The translations under genes were made by a program, and so were the position numbers. This document shows, in pieces, positions 1 to 7,590 of a stretch of DNA of 64,000 nucleotides. Source of the stretch: Atlantibacter sp032062175 (GTDB lineage: Bacteria; Pseudomonadota; Gammaproteobacteria; Enterobacterales; Enterobacteriaceae). Below the pieces are notes generated by a model that had not been told where the DNA came from, searched no databases, and saw nothing but the letters and a program-made list of their open reading frames with translations. Each line of letters starts with the position of its first letter. Position 1 is the stretch's first letter. The stretch covers positions 428,240 to 492,239 of the forward strand of contig NZ_DAMBQK010000001.1 of NCBI RefSeq assembly GCF_032062175.1. Direction: 5' to 3'.

Positions 1-1
1 C

Positions 2-40
2 GCACAAATCTTGCCGAAAGCTGAACAATTAATCAGGTAA
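2..40 (+). CDS. ldtD: C-terminal end of L,D-transpeptidase LdtD (partial)
   Basis: An open frame enters from the left edge, gives about 12 codons ending PKAEQLIR and stops at 38-40. The next gene is mepK and a strong terminator follows, which is where ldtD (ycbB) ends in E. coli. LdtD makes the 3-3 (mDAP-mDAP) crosslinks of peptidoglycan in the periplasm. The call rests on position and a short tail that fits my memory of the family, so it is tentative. Confidence 0.55.
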   Translation, partial: AQILPKAEQLIR

Positions 41-82
41 CTACAGAATTTCTAACAAATAAGCTGTCGAACTATGGGAGCT

Positions 83-118
83 AAAAACGGGCCTACTTCG
101 CTGTAAGGCCCGTTTTTA
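83..118 (+). terminator. Rho-independent terminator after ldtD
   Basis: A GC-rich inverted repeat (arms ACGGGCCT and AGGCCCGT) is followed by a run of T. It separates the upstream partial gene from mepK. Confidence 0.85.
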
Positions 119-219
119 CTGGGTTTGAGAGCCTTGACGTGTCGCGGTTTGGCGGTTAAGGTGCCTTGCGTGCGCCAGAAGTGCATATAATCACAACACT
201 GACTGTAGACCTGAACATC

Positions 220-768
220 ATGGATAAATTTGACGCTAACCGCCGCAAATTGCTGGCGCTTGGTGGCGTGACGCTCGGCGCCGCCATCCTGCCTGTACCG
301 GCATTTGCTACGCTTTCCACGCCCCGTCCTCGTATTCTTACGCTGAATAATCTCAATACCGGAGAGAGCATTAAAGCGGAGTTTTTCGATGGCAAAGGCT
401 ATATTCAGGATGAATTAGCAAAACTTAACCATTTCTTCCGGGATTATCGCGCTAATAAAATCAAAAGCATCGATCCGAAACTGTTCGACCAGTTGTACCG
501 TCTGCAAGGGTTATTGGGGACCCGTAAGCCGGTTCAGCTCATTTCAGGCTATCGTTCTCTCGATACCAACAATGAATTACGCGCCAGAAGCCGTGGTGTA
601 GCCAAACAGAGCTATCACACCAAAGGCCAGGCTATGGATTTTCATATCGACGGCATTTCCCTGAGCAATATTCGCAAAGCCGCGTTGTCTCTGCGGGCAG
701 GTGGTGTAGGATACTACCCGCGTAGTAACTTTGTGCATATTGATACCGGTCCACTCAGGCACTGGTAG
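220..768 (+). CDS. mepK: Murein endopeptidase MepK (YcbK)
   Basis: This 182-residue protein matches E. coli MepK in length and sequence. It is a periplasmic peptidase M15-like metalloenzyme that cleaves mDAP-mDAP (3-3) crosslinks. The start at 220 gives a twin-arginine signal (R8-R9 followed by a hydrophobic stretch ending at AFA, about residue 30), fitting Tat export. Candidate zinc ligands are H133 and D140 in the HTKGQAMD motif and H173 in VHIDTG. In-frame codons upstream of 220 have no family counterpart, so the longer start was rejected. The adjacent ldtD makes the bonds that MepK cuts. Confidence 0.95.
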   Translation: MDKFDANRRKLLALGGVTLGAAILPVPAFATLSTPRPRILTLNNLNTGESIKAEFFDGKGYIQDELAKLNHFFRDYRANKIKSIDPKLFDQLYRLQGLLGTRKPVQLISGYRSLDTNNELRARSRGVAKQSYHTKGQAMDFHIDGISLSNIRKAALSLRAGGVGYYPRSNFVHIDTGPLRHW

Positions 769-803
769 AACGAATCCGGTCACTACCGGATAAAAGGAGC
801 GGT

Positions 804-1451
804 ATGAATTACCACATTATTCCGGTCACGGCGTTCTCACAGAACTGCTCATTAATCTGGTGTGAAGAAACGCGTCTGGCGGCCATTGTTGACCCCGGCG
901 GTGACGCGCCGCGTATTCAACAGGCCGTGACGGCGCAGGGCGTGACCATTCAGTCAATCCTGCTGACCCACGGGCATCTCGATCATGTCGGCGCTGCGGC
1001 AGAGCTGGCGGCGCATTATGGCGTGCCGATTATCGGGCCTGAAAAAGAAGATGAATTCTGGCTGCAGGGATTACCGGCACAGAGCCAGATGTTCGGTCTG
1101 GAAGAGTGCCAGCCGCTGACGCCCGATCGCTGGTTAAACGAAGGCGACAGCGTGACCGTAGGTAACGTGGCATTACAGGTGCTTCATTGCCCCGGTCATA
1201 CCCCTGGTCATATTGTTTTCTTTGACGAACGCGCACGGCTGTTAATTTCCGGCGATGTGATTTTTAAAGGCGGAGTGGGGCGCAGCGATTTCCCTCGCGG
1301 GAATCACGCCGACCTGATTGATTCCATCAAAAGCAAACTGTTGCCGCTTGGCGATGATGTGACCTTTATTCCCGGTCATGGCCCGCTGTCTACGCTGGGT
1401 AACGAACGGCTGCACAATCCTTTCCTGCAGGATGAAATGCCTGTCTGGTAA
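804..1451 (+). CDS. gloC: Type II glyoxalase GloC (YcbL), metallo-beta-lactamase fold
   Basis: This 215-residue hydrolase carries the HxHxDH zinc motif (THGHLDH, H56/H58/D60/H61), a later HCPGHTPG motif and a C-terminal PGHGP motif. E. coli YcbL/GloC hydrolyses S-lactoylglutathione to lactate and glutathione in the cytoplasm, as a second glyoxalase II besides GloB. A ribosome binding site (AAAGGAG) precedes the start. It begins 35 bases after mepK and is probably co-transcribed. The terminator that follows is shared with the convergent aspC gene. Confidence 0.95.
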   Translation: MNYHIIPVTAFSQNCSLIWCEETRLAAIVDPGGDAPRIQQAVTAQGVTIQSILLTHGHLDHVGAAAELAAHYGVPIIGPEKEDEFWLQGLPAQSQMFGLEECQPLTPDRWLNEGDSVTVGNVALQVLHCPGHTPGHIVFFDERARLLISGDVIFKGGVGRSDFPRGNHADLIDSIKSKLLPLGDDVTFIPGHGPLSTLGNERLHNPFLQDEMPVW

Positions 1452-1452
1452 T

Positions 1453-1478
1453 AAAAAGGGCCGTGAATGCGGCCCTTG
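1453..1478. terminator. Bidirectional terminator between gloC and aspC
   Basis: Arms AAGGGCCG and CGGCCCTT flank a short loop, with A-rich sequence on the left and T-rich on the right, so it can serve both convergent genes. Confidence 0.8.
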
Positions 1479-1495
1479 TTGTTTATTCTCGCCGA

Positions 1496-2686
1496 TTACA
1501 GCACAGCCACAATCGCCTCACACAGCGGTGCCATGTTATCCGGCGTCATGCCCGCGACGTTAACGCGGCCAGAAGCGACGGCGTAAACGCCAAATTCTTC
1601 ACGCAGGCGCAGCACCTGTTCTTTGGTCAGGCCGCTGAACGAGAACATGCCGTTCTGCTGGATGATAAAGCTGAAATCACGGTTCGCGCCTTTCTCCTGC
1701 AACGTGCTCACAAACAGCAGGCGCATGCGCTGAATGCGTTGACGCATATCGGTCAGCTCTTGTTCCCAGAGAGTACGCAGCGCGTCATTGCTGAGAATAG
1801 TTGCTACCACGGACGCGCCGTGTGCCGGCGGGTTGGAATAGTTAGCGCGGATGCAGGATTTCATCTGGCTAAAGGCGCGATCGACGGTGTCTGCATCGCT
1901 GGCGACCAGCGTACAGGCGCCTACGCGTTCGTTGTACAGGCCGAAGTTTTTAGAGTAAGAACTGGCGACAATCAGCTCTTTATGGAGCGCGGCAAACGCG
2001 CGCAGGCCTTCTGCGTCTTCTTCAAGACCGCGGGCGAAGCCCTGGTAGGCGAAGTCGAACAGCGGCAACCAGCCTTTATCCAGAGAAAGCTGCGCCAGCT
2101 GTTGCCACTGTTCCAGCGTCGGATCGATACCGGTCGGGTTGTGGCAGCAGCCGTGGAACAACACCACATCGCCTGCCTGGGCATCCGCCAGGCTGCTCAA
2201 CAAACCGTCGAAATCAAGAGTATGGTTTTGCGCGTCGTAATAGGCGTATTCACGCACTTCCAGACCGGCGGAGTTAAATACGCTCTTATGGTTCGGCCAG
2301 CTCGGGTTGCTCACCCAAACGCGTTTTACGTCAGTGTTTTTAGCGAGGAAATCTGCCGCCACGCGCAGTGCGCCGGTGCCGCCAGGGGTCTGGGCGGTGC
2401 GGGCGCGCTTATCAGCAATCAGCGCGTTGCCTTTACCAAACAGCAGTTCCTGGGTGCAACGGCCAAATTCAGGAATACCATCAATGCCCAGATAGTTTTT
2501 GGTGGTTTCGTTTTCCAGCAAATATTGTTCGGCTTTTTTCACGCTGGTGAGAACCGGGGTTTTACCGGTTTCATCTTTATAAACACCAATACCCAGGTTG
2601 ATTTTAGTCGGACGTTCATCGGCGCGAAACAGGTCCGCCAGACCAAGAATCGGGTCGGCAGGGGCGGCAGTAATGTTCTCAAACAT
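1496..2686 (-). CDS. aspC: Aspartate aminotransferase AspC
   Basis: This 396-residue class I aminotransferase is the same length as E. coli AspC. It interconverts aspartate + 2-oxoglutarate with oxaloacetate + glutamate, using pyridoxal phosphate. The PLP-binding lysine is K246 in SSYSKNFG, and NPTG lies near residue 183. Gene order aspC-ompF-asnS-pncB is the E. coli order. A 413-codon open frame on the opposite strand is a shadow of this gene. Confidence 0.97.
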   Translation of the reverse strand: MFENITAAPADPILGLADLFRADERPTKINLGIGVYKDETGKTPVLTSVKKAEQYLLENETTKNYLGIDGIPEFGRCTQELLFGKGNALIADKRARTAQTPGGTGALRVAADFLAKNTDVKRVWVSNPSWPNHKSVFNSAGLEVREYAYYDAQNHTLDFDGLLSSLADAQAGDVVLFHGCCHNPTGIDPTLEQWQQLAQLSLDKGWLPLFDFAYQGFARGLEEDAEGLRAFAALHKELIVASSYSKNFGLYNERVGACTLVASDADTVDRAFSQMKSCIRANYSNPPAHGASVVATILSNDALRTLWEQELTDMRQRIQRMRLLFVSTLQEKGANRDFSFIIQQNGMFSFSGLTKEQVLRLREEFGVYAVASGRVNVAGMTPDNMAPLCEAIVAVL

Positions 2687-2813
2687 GACGAGGTTCCATT
2701 GTGATATCAGAAGGGAAATTCGCTATCAGGTTAACGGGTGTTTTACCAAATGCCAACCGTTTGCCAGCAAAAGATTGACCGTTCGATAAATCCGGTGTTT
2801 TTCTCTTTTGGGC

Positions 2814-2845
2814 ATAAAAAAACAGGGCCGAAGCCCTGTTTTTGT
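2814..2845 (-). terminator. Terminator of ompF
   Basis: The stem ACAGGGC/GCCCTGT is flanked by poly-A on the left, which is a U-tract for leftward transcription leaving ompF. Confidence 0.85.
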
Positions 2846-2870
2846 CTTATCGATAACGAGGTTATATCGA

Positions 2871-3968
2871 TTAGAACTGGTAAGTTACGCCCAGGGTAAC
2901 CTGGTCGTCAACGCCAACCAGTGCGGTTGAAGCGTCGTCGCCGTCCAGCATGTTGATGCGGTAGTCAGCGTATACGTTGAAGTTCTTGTTGAAGTAGTAG
3001 TAAGTACCCACGGTGAAGTATTCAGCCAGGTCACGGTTGTAAGTAGAACCGGTAGCCGGATCAACCAGGTCTTTACCTTTGGTGTAAACGTAAGATACGG
3101 ACGGACGCAGACCGAAGTCGAACTGGTACTGAGCTACAACTTCAACGTTCTGAGTTTTGTTAGCGATGTCGTAGGCAGAACGGCCGGTAGCAGTCTGGTT
3201 ACGGGTTTCAGCATAGATTGCCGCCAGGTAGATGTTGTTGGCGTCGTACTTAGTACCAACAGACCATGCTTCAGCGCGCTCGCCGCGACCGTCAGCTTTC
3301 TGACCGCCAGCCGGGTTGGTGGTACGGTTAGAGTTGCTGTATGCACCGATTACGCTGAAGCCTTCAGCGAAGTTGTAACCCAGAGAGTAACCAACGCCGT
3401 CGCCGTTAGCCGCTTTCAGGTTGGTACGGTCGTTTTTACCCTGGTACTGGATACCAAAGTTCAGGCCATCAGCCAGACCGAAGAAATCGCTGTTACGGTA
3501 GGTCAGCAGGCCAGTAGAACGGTTGTTCATGTAGTTGTCAGTGCTGCCCGCCCAGGTTTCGCCAGAGAAGGACGGGGAAACGTCGGTGTAGGATTCTACG
3601 TCGTATACGATACCGTAGTTACGGCCGTAGTCCAGGGAGCCCGCGTCAGCAATTTTGATACCCGCGAATGCCAGACGAGTTACGTTGTCCTGGTTGCCTT
3701 CTTCTTTGCTGGCTTTAGCACGGTATTCCCACTGGCCGTAACCGGTCACTTGATCGGTAACCTGAGTTTCGCCTTTGAAGCCGATCTGAGCGTAAGAAGA
3801 GTCGCCGTTGGTGGTGTTGTCACCAGAAGTCACGAAACCGTGCTCACCAACTACTTTTCCGTACAGGTCCAGTTTGTTGCCGTTTTTGTTATAGATTTCT
3901 GCAGCGTTAGCTGCACCAGCTACCAGCAGAGCAGGGATAACCACTGCCAGAATATTGCGCTTCATCAT
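2871..3968 (-). CDS. ompF: Outer membrane general porin OmpF
   Basis: This 365-residue protein is a 16-stranded trimeric porin. It has a 22-residue signal peptide ending ANA, then AEIYNKNGNKLDLYGK, and a C-terminal aromatic TYQF needed for BAM-dependent assembly. Position between aspC and asnS identifies it as OmpF rather than OmpC, OmpN or PhoE. Loop L3 reads PSFSGETW, like Salmonella OmpF, rather than the PEFGG of E. coli OmpF. It passively admits small hydrophilic solutes, including beta-lactams. The upstream region keeps the E. coli ompF promoter and leader sequence, so OmpR and MicF control is likely. Confidence 0.93.
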   Translation of the reverse strand: MMKRNILAVVIPALLVAGAANAAEIYNKNGNKLDLYGKVVGEHGFVTSGDNTTNGDSSYAQIGFKGETQVTDQVTGYGQWEYRAKASKEEGNQDNVTRLAFAGIKIADAGSLDYGRNYGIVYDVESYTDVSPSFSGETWAGSTDNYMNNRSTGLLTYRNSDFFGLADGLNFGIQYQGKNDRTNLKAANGDGVGYSLGYNFAEGFSVIGAYSNSNRTTNPAGGQKADGRGERAEAWSVGTKYDANNIYLAAIYAETRNQTATGRSAYDIANKTQNVEVVAQYQFDFGLRPSVSYVYTKGKDLVDPATGSTYNRDLAEYFTVGTYYYFNKNFNVYADYRINMLDGDDASTALVGVDDQVTLGVTYQF

Positions 3969-4071
3969 TATTTATTACCCTCATTGGTTTTTTTTGAACA
4001 CCTGCCACTGCCGTCAATAATTCTGTACGGAACTATTGATGAGAGTTTGGTGTCTTTCTGTGTCTGGAGGC

Positions 4072-4140
4072 ATCTTTCCATTCATATTAAGGATTAGCTA
4101 CAGTGAAAGTGCTACAAATATGCAAACACAGTAACAAAAA
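4072..4140 (-). promoter_or_regulatory. ompF promoter and probable OmpR-binding region
   Basis: Read on the minus strand, the segment contains GTAGCACTTTCACTGTAGC followed by the -10 hexamer AAAGAT (4072-4077). The roughly 100-base leader then ends in GAGGGTAATAAATAATGATG. These blocks match the E. coli ompF promoter and leader as I remember them, where OmpR binds tandem sites just upstream and MicF RNA pairs around the ribosome binding site. Exact OmpR boxes were not resolved. Confidence 0.65.
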
Positions 4141-4518
4141 GCAATAATGTGTAACTAATTATGTATTTTTGGGAACTTTGTGAACCACATCAAAATAAAT
4201 CACCCCGCTGAACAATATTAAACCGTTCCTAATCTATATATATGAAAACCTTATGTTTAATTCTGATAAACGGCTTTTCTGCCTCTTAACGACAATTATT
4301 CTCACTTTACAAAAAGGGTGATTCAGATGGCTGGATGTCTGTGTAATATTTAGCCAAATGTGCTATGCCTGCGGTTGAAAAATGACGCAAGAAAATAGGG
4401 GATATTTTTTAATGAAAATTATTTCGAGGTAATACCCGGTTACGTTAACCGTCGGAGAGAGAGGTTGAAGCGCACAAATGTTGAATTTATGTAGACAAAA
4501 ATTGACACAACAGAACGT
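4141..4518. other. Long AT-rich ompF-asnS intergenic region
   Basis: About 380 bases without a credible gene separate the proximal ompF promoter from the asnS terminator. The sequence is clearly AT-richer than its neighbours. In E. coli this region holds the distal OmpR site and IHF sites of ompF. I could not place either with confidence here. Confidence 0.5.
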
Positions 4519-4547
4519 AAAAAAGCCGGGAAACCCGGCTTTTTTTG
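4519..4547 (-). terminator. Terminator of asnS
   Basis: AGCCGGG/CCCGGCT stem with a 3-base loop, flanked by A-run and T-run, immediately downstream of the asnS stop codon. Confidence 0.88.
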
Positions 4548-4549
4548 GA

Positions 4550-5950
4550 TCAGAAACTGGCGTTGCGCGGTGTACGTGGGAAAGGGATCACGTCGCGAAC
4601 GTTTTGAACGCCGGTTACATAAGCAATTAAACGCTCAAAACCGAGCCCAAAACCTGAGTGCGGTACAGTGCCGTAACGGCGCAGATCGCGATACCACCAG
4701 TAATCTTCTTTATTAAGGCCCATTTCTTCGAGACGCACATCAAGTACATCCAGACGCTCTTCACGCTGGGAGCCGCCAATGATTTCGCCGATGCCCGGCG
4801 CCAGTACGTCCATCGCCGCCACAGTTTTACCATCTTCGTTCTGTCGCATGTAAAACGCTTTAATATCTTTCGGATAGTTTTTGACAACAACCGGTGCCTT
4901 AAAGTGTTTTTCAGCTAAATAACGTTCATGTTCGGAGGCAAGATCGACACCCCAATAAACCGGGTTCTCGAACTTTTCGCCGCAGGTTTCGAGGATTTTC
5001 ACCGCGTCGGTGTAATCCACCTGAGCGAAGTCAGCGGTAATGAAACGTTCCAGACGGCCAATCGCGTCTTTATCCACACGTTCAGCGAAGAACTTCATGT
5101 CGTCCAGACGTTCATCAAGCACCGCTTTGAACACGTATTTCAGCATGCCTTCGGCTAACGCAGCGACATCGTCCAGGGTAGCGAACGCCACTTCCGGTTC
5201 CAGCATCCAGAATTCCGCCAGGTGGCGGCTGGTGTTGGAGTTTTCAGCGCGGAAGGTCGGGCCGAAGGTGTAGATTTTGGACAGCGCGCAGGCGTAGGTT
5301 TCGCCGTTGAGCTGGCCGGAAACGGTCAGGAAAGCTTCTTTACCGAAGAAGTCTTTATCGAAATCGACTTTGCCCTGATCGTTACGCGGCAGATTTTCCA
5401 TGTCCAGCGTGGACACGCGGAACATCTCACCTGCGCCTTCGGTATCAGAGGCGGTGATCAGCGGGGTGGAGACCCAGAAGAAGCCCTGCTCGTCAAAATA
5501 GCGATGCAGCGCTTGCGCCAGAGTGTGGCGAACGCGGGCCACCGCACCGATCATGTTAGTACGCGGACGCAGGTGCGCCACTTCGCGCAGGTACTCAATA
5601 CTGTGGCGTTTGGCGGCCATCGGGTAAGTGTCTGGATCTTCAACCCAGCCGGTCACTTCCACATGGGTCGCCTGCAGTTCAAAACTCTGGCCCTGACCTG
5701 GAGATTCCACCACGGTGCCGGTCACAATTACCGAACAGCCGGTCGTCAGGCGCAGAACGTCATCATTGTAATTGGGCAGAGAATGATTAATGACAGCCTG
5801 TATAGGATCAAAGCAGGAACCGTCATAGACGGCGAGGAAGGAGATGCCAGCTTTTGAATCTCGACGGGTACGCACCCATCCGCGCACGGTGACTTCCTCG
5901 TCAACGGCAACGCGGCCCTGGAGTACGTCGGCTACAGGCACAACGCTCAT
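4550..5950 (-). CDS. asnS: Asparaginyl-tRNA synthetase
   Basis: This 466-residue class IIb aminoacyl-tRNA synthetase is the same length as E. coli AsnRS. An N-terminal OB-fold anticodon-binding domain (about residues 1-115, VRGWVRTRRDSK) precedes the catalytic domain. Motif 2 is FRAENSNTSRHLAEF and motif 3 is GFGLGFERL near the C-terminus. It charges tRNA-Asn with asparagine in the cytoplasm. It stands alone between ompF and pncB. Confidence 0.97.
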   Translation of the reverse strand: MSVVPVADVLQGRVAVDEEVTVRGWVRTRRDSKAGISFLAVYDGSCFDPIQAVINHSLPNYNDDVLRLTTGCSVIVTGTVVESPGQGQSFELQATHVEVTGWVEDPDTYPMAAKRHSIEYLREVAHLRPRTNMIGAVARVRHTLAQALHRYFDEQGFFWVSTPLITASDTEGAGEMFRVSTLDMENLPRNDQGKVDFDKDFFGKEAFLTVSGQLNGETYACALSKIYTFGPTFRAENSNTSRHLAEFWMLEPEVAFATLDDVAALAEGMLKYVFKAVLDERLDDMKFFAERVDKDAIGRLERFITADFAQVDYTDAVKILETCGEKFENPVYWGVDLASEHERYLAEKHFKAPVVVKNYPKDIKAFYMRQNEDGKTVAAMDVLAPGIGEIIGGSQREERLDVLDVRLEEMGLNKEDYWWYRDLRRYGTVPHSGFGLGFERLIAYVTGVQNVRDVIPFPRTPRNASF

Positions 5951-6120
5951 AATTATCTCTCTGGTTAGTAGTCAATAACAAAAATCGCTTATCCACCCAA
6001 TGGGGGAGGGTTATCTATGTTACCTGGCGGGCGCTGGCAGACAAGCAGAATTCGTGTCAGGAAATAAAGAAAACACAAAGTGATGGCGTTCAGGGAGGTG
6101 AAAACTCCCTGAACCGGGGG

Positions 6121-7323
6121 TTAGCTGGCTTTTTTGACCTGCGGTAAATCGAAGGCTTTACGCAGGGCGCGCACAAAGGCTTTATCGTGGCAGATGGTTT
6201 TACCGGGGCTGTCAGAGAGCTTGGCGACCGGTTTGCCGTTACATTCCACCAGTTTAATCACAATATTCAGCGGCTGTACGCCAGGAATATCGCAGGTCAG
6301 GCGGGTGCCAATGCCGAAACCGAGTTTGACGCGCGAGGCGAAATGACGGTAGAGATCAATCGCTTTATTGAGATCGAGATTATCGGAAAACACCAGGGTT
6401 TTGCTCAGCGGATCGATGTTCAGTTTTTCGTAATGGGCGATGGCTTTTTCGCCCCATTGAACCGGATCCCCGGAGTCGTGACGCAGGCCCTGGTAGCGGG
6501 TAGCGAATTCCGGGCCAAAGTCGCGCAAAAACGCGTCCATGGTAATGCAGTCCGTCAGGGCGATCCCGAGTTGGTCAGGATATTCATCAAGCCAGGCCTG
6601 AAGCGCGGCGCGCTGGCTGTTAGCCAGTACCGGGCTAATTTGCTGATGCGCCTGGAACCATTCATGCGCCTGAGTACCCATCGGCGTCAGGTTCAGGCGG
6701 CGGGCTAAATCGTAGTTGCTGGTGCCCACAAACCAGGATTCTTGCTGGAGGCGCTCGACAATAGCCTGCTGCACTTCGCGGGAAAAACGGCGGCGGGTGC
6801 CGAAATCCATAAGATAAAAACGGTCCAGCGGCAGGTCGGCAGTGACGCTGTTGAAGTCCGCCAGTTTGGTTTCGAGATGATCGAGGGCGTTATCGACGGT
6901 GATATCCGGGGTTCGATACCGATGCACCAGCTCGCTGATCACCGCCAGCAGCGGGACTTCCCACATAATCACTTCCAGCCACGGGCCGGAAAGACGGATA
7001 TCCAGCTTGCCGTTATCGTTGACGATTTCCACCTGCGACGGGTCGTAGCGGAAATTTTTCAGCCAGGCCAGATAATCGCTTTTGAAGAATGGCAGTTTCG
7101 CGAGCCACGCATATTCATCTTCGCTCAGCGCCAGATGCTGCATCGCATCCACTTGTTCGCGAATGGATTGCGCATAAATACCTAACAAATCATCGCCGCG
7201 GCAGCGAAATTCTGCGGCGACATGCACGCCCTGATAATGATGGAACACGGCCTGCTGCATATGAAGCTTATAAGCATCGGTGTCCAACAACGAGTGCAAA
7301 ATAGGGGAAGCATATTGTGTCAT
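6121..7323 (-). CDS. pncB: Nicotinate phosphoribosyltransferase PncB
   Basis: This 400-residue enzyme converts nicotinate, PRPP and ATP to nicotinate mononucleotide in the NAD salvage pathway. The conserved GLRHDSGDP segment contains the histidine phosphorylated during ATP-coupled catalysis in the family. Length and order next to asnS and divergent pepN match E. coli. I looked for a NadR operator (TGTTTA/TAAACA) upstream and saw no convincing one. Confidence 0.96.
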   Translation of the reverse strand: MTQYASPILHSLLDTDAYKLHMQQAVFHHYQGVHVAAEFRCRGDDLLGIYAQSIREQVDAMQHLALSEDEYAWLAKLPFFKSDYLAWLKNFRYDPSQVEIVNDNGKLDIRLSGPWLEVIMWEVPLLAVISELVHRYRTPDITVDNALDHLETKLADFNSVTADLPLDRFYLMDFGTRRRFSREVQQAIVERLQQESWFVGTSNYDLARRLNLTPMGTQAHEWFQAHQQISPVLANSQRAALQAWLDEYPDQLGIALTDCITMDAFLRDFGPEFATRYQGLRHDSGDPVQWGEKAIAHYEKLNIDPLSKTLVFSDNLDLNKAIDLYRHFASRVKLGFGIGTRLTCDIPGVQPLNIVIKLVECNGKPVAKLSDSPGKTICHDKAFVRALRKAFDLPQVKKAS

Positions 7324-7590
7324 GGCGCGTTACTGGCATCCTCTAACAGGCGCGTTTCCTGGGATAGCGAAAGCAGATAAAGACGCAGGAGTATACCCTG
7401 ATTATCCGTTTATTGAAGCAGGATCACAACATAACAAGCAGGGCGGGTCGAGCGCATTTTGTGCCGCATGTTATGCGAATGTAGTAAAAGGCGTTACACC
7501 GCCAGAAAAGATAAAGATTCTGCATGGCAACATTTTCGCAACGAGAATAGACTGAAGCACGATACTCTACGGACGATGGATAAGGTTTCT

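Noticed and set aside
1463..2704. 413-codon open frame on the strand opposite aspC
   Set aside because: Antisense shadow of a fully conserved gene; no ribosome binding site or family resemblance.
2871..3968. Porin could be OmpC, OmpN or PhoE
   Set aside because: Position between aspC and asnS and the conserved ompF promoter and leader identify it as OmpF.
7280..7555. 91-codon frame between pncB and pepN
   Set aside because: Begins inside pncB antisense, no recognisable family, and overlaps the expected promoters of both divergent genes.
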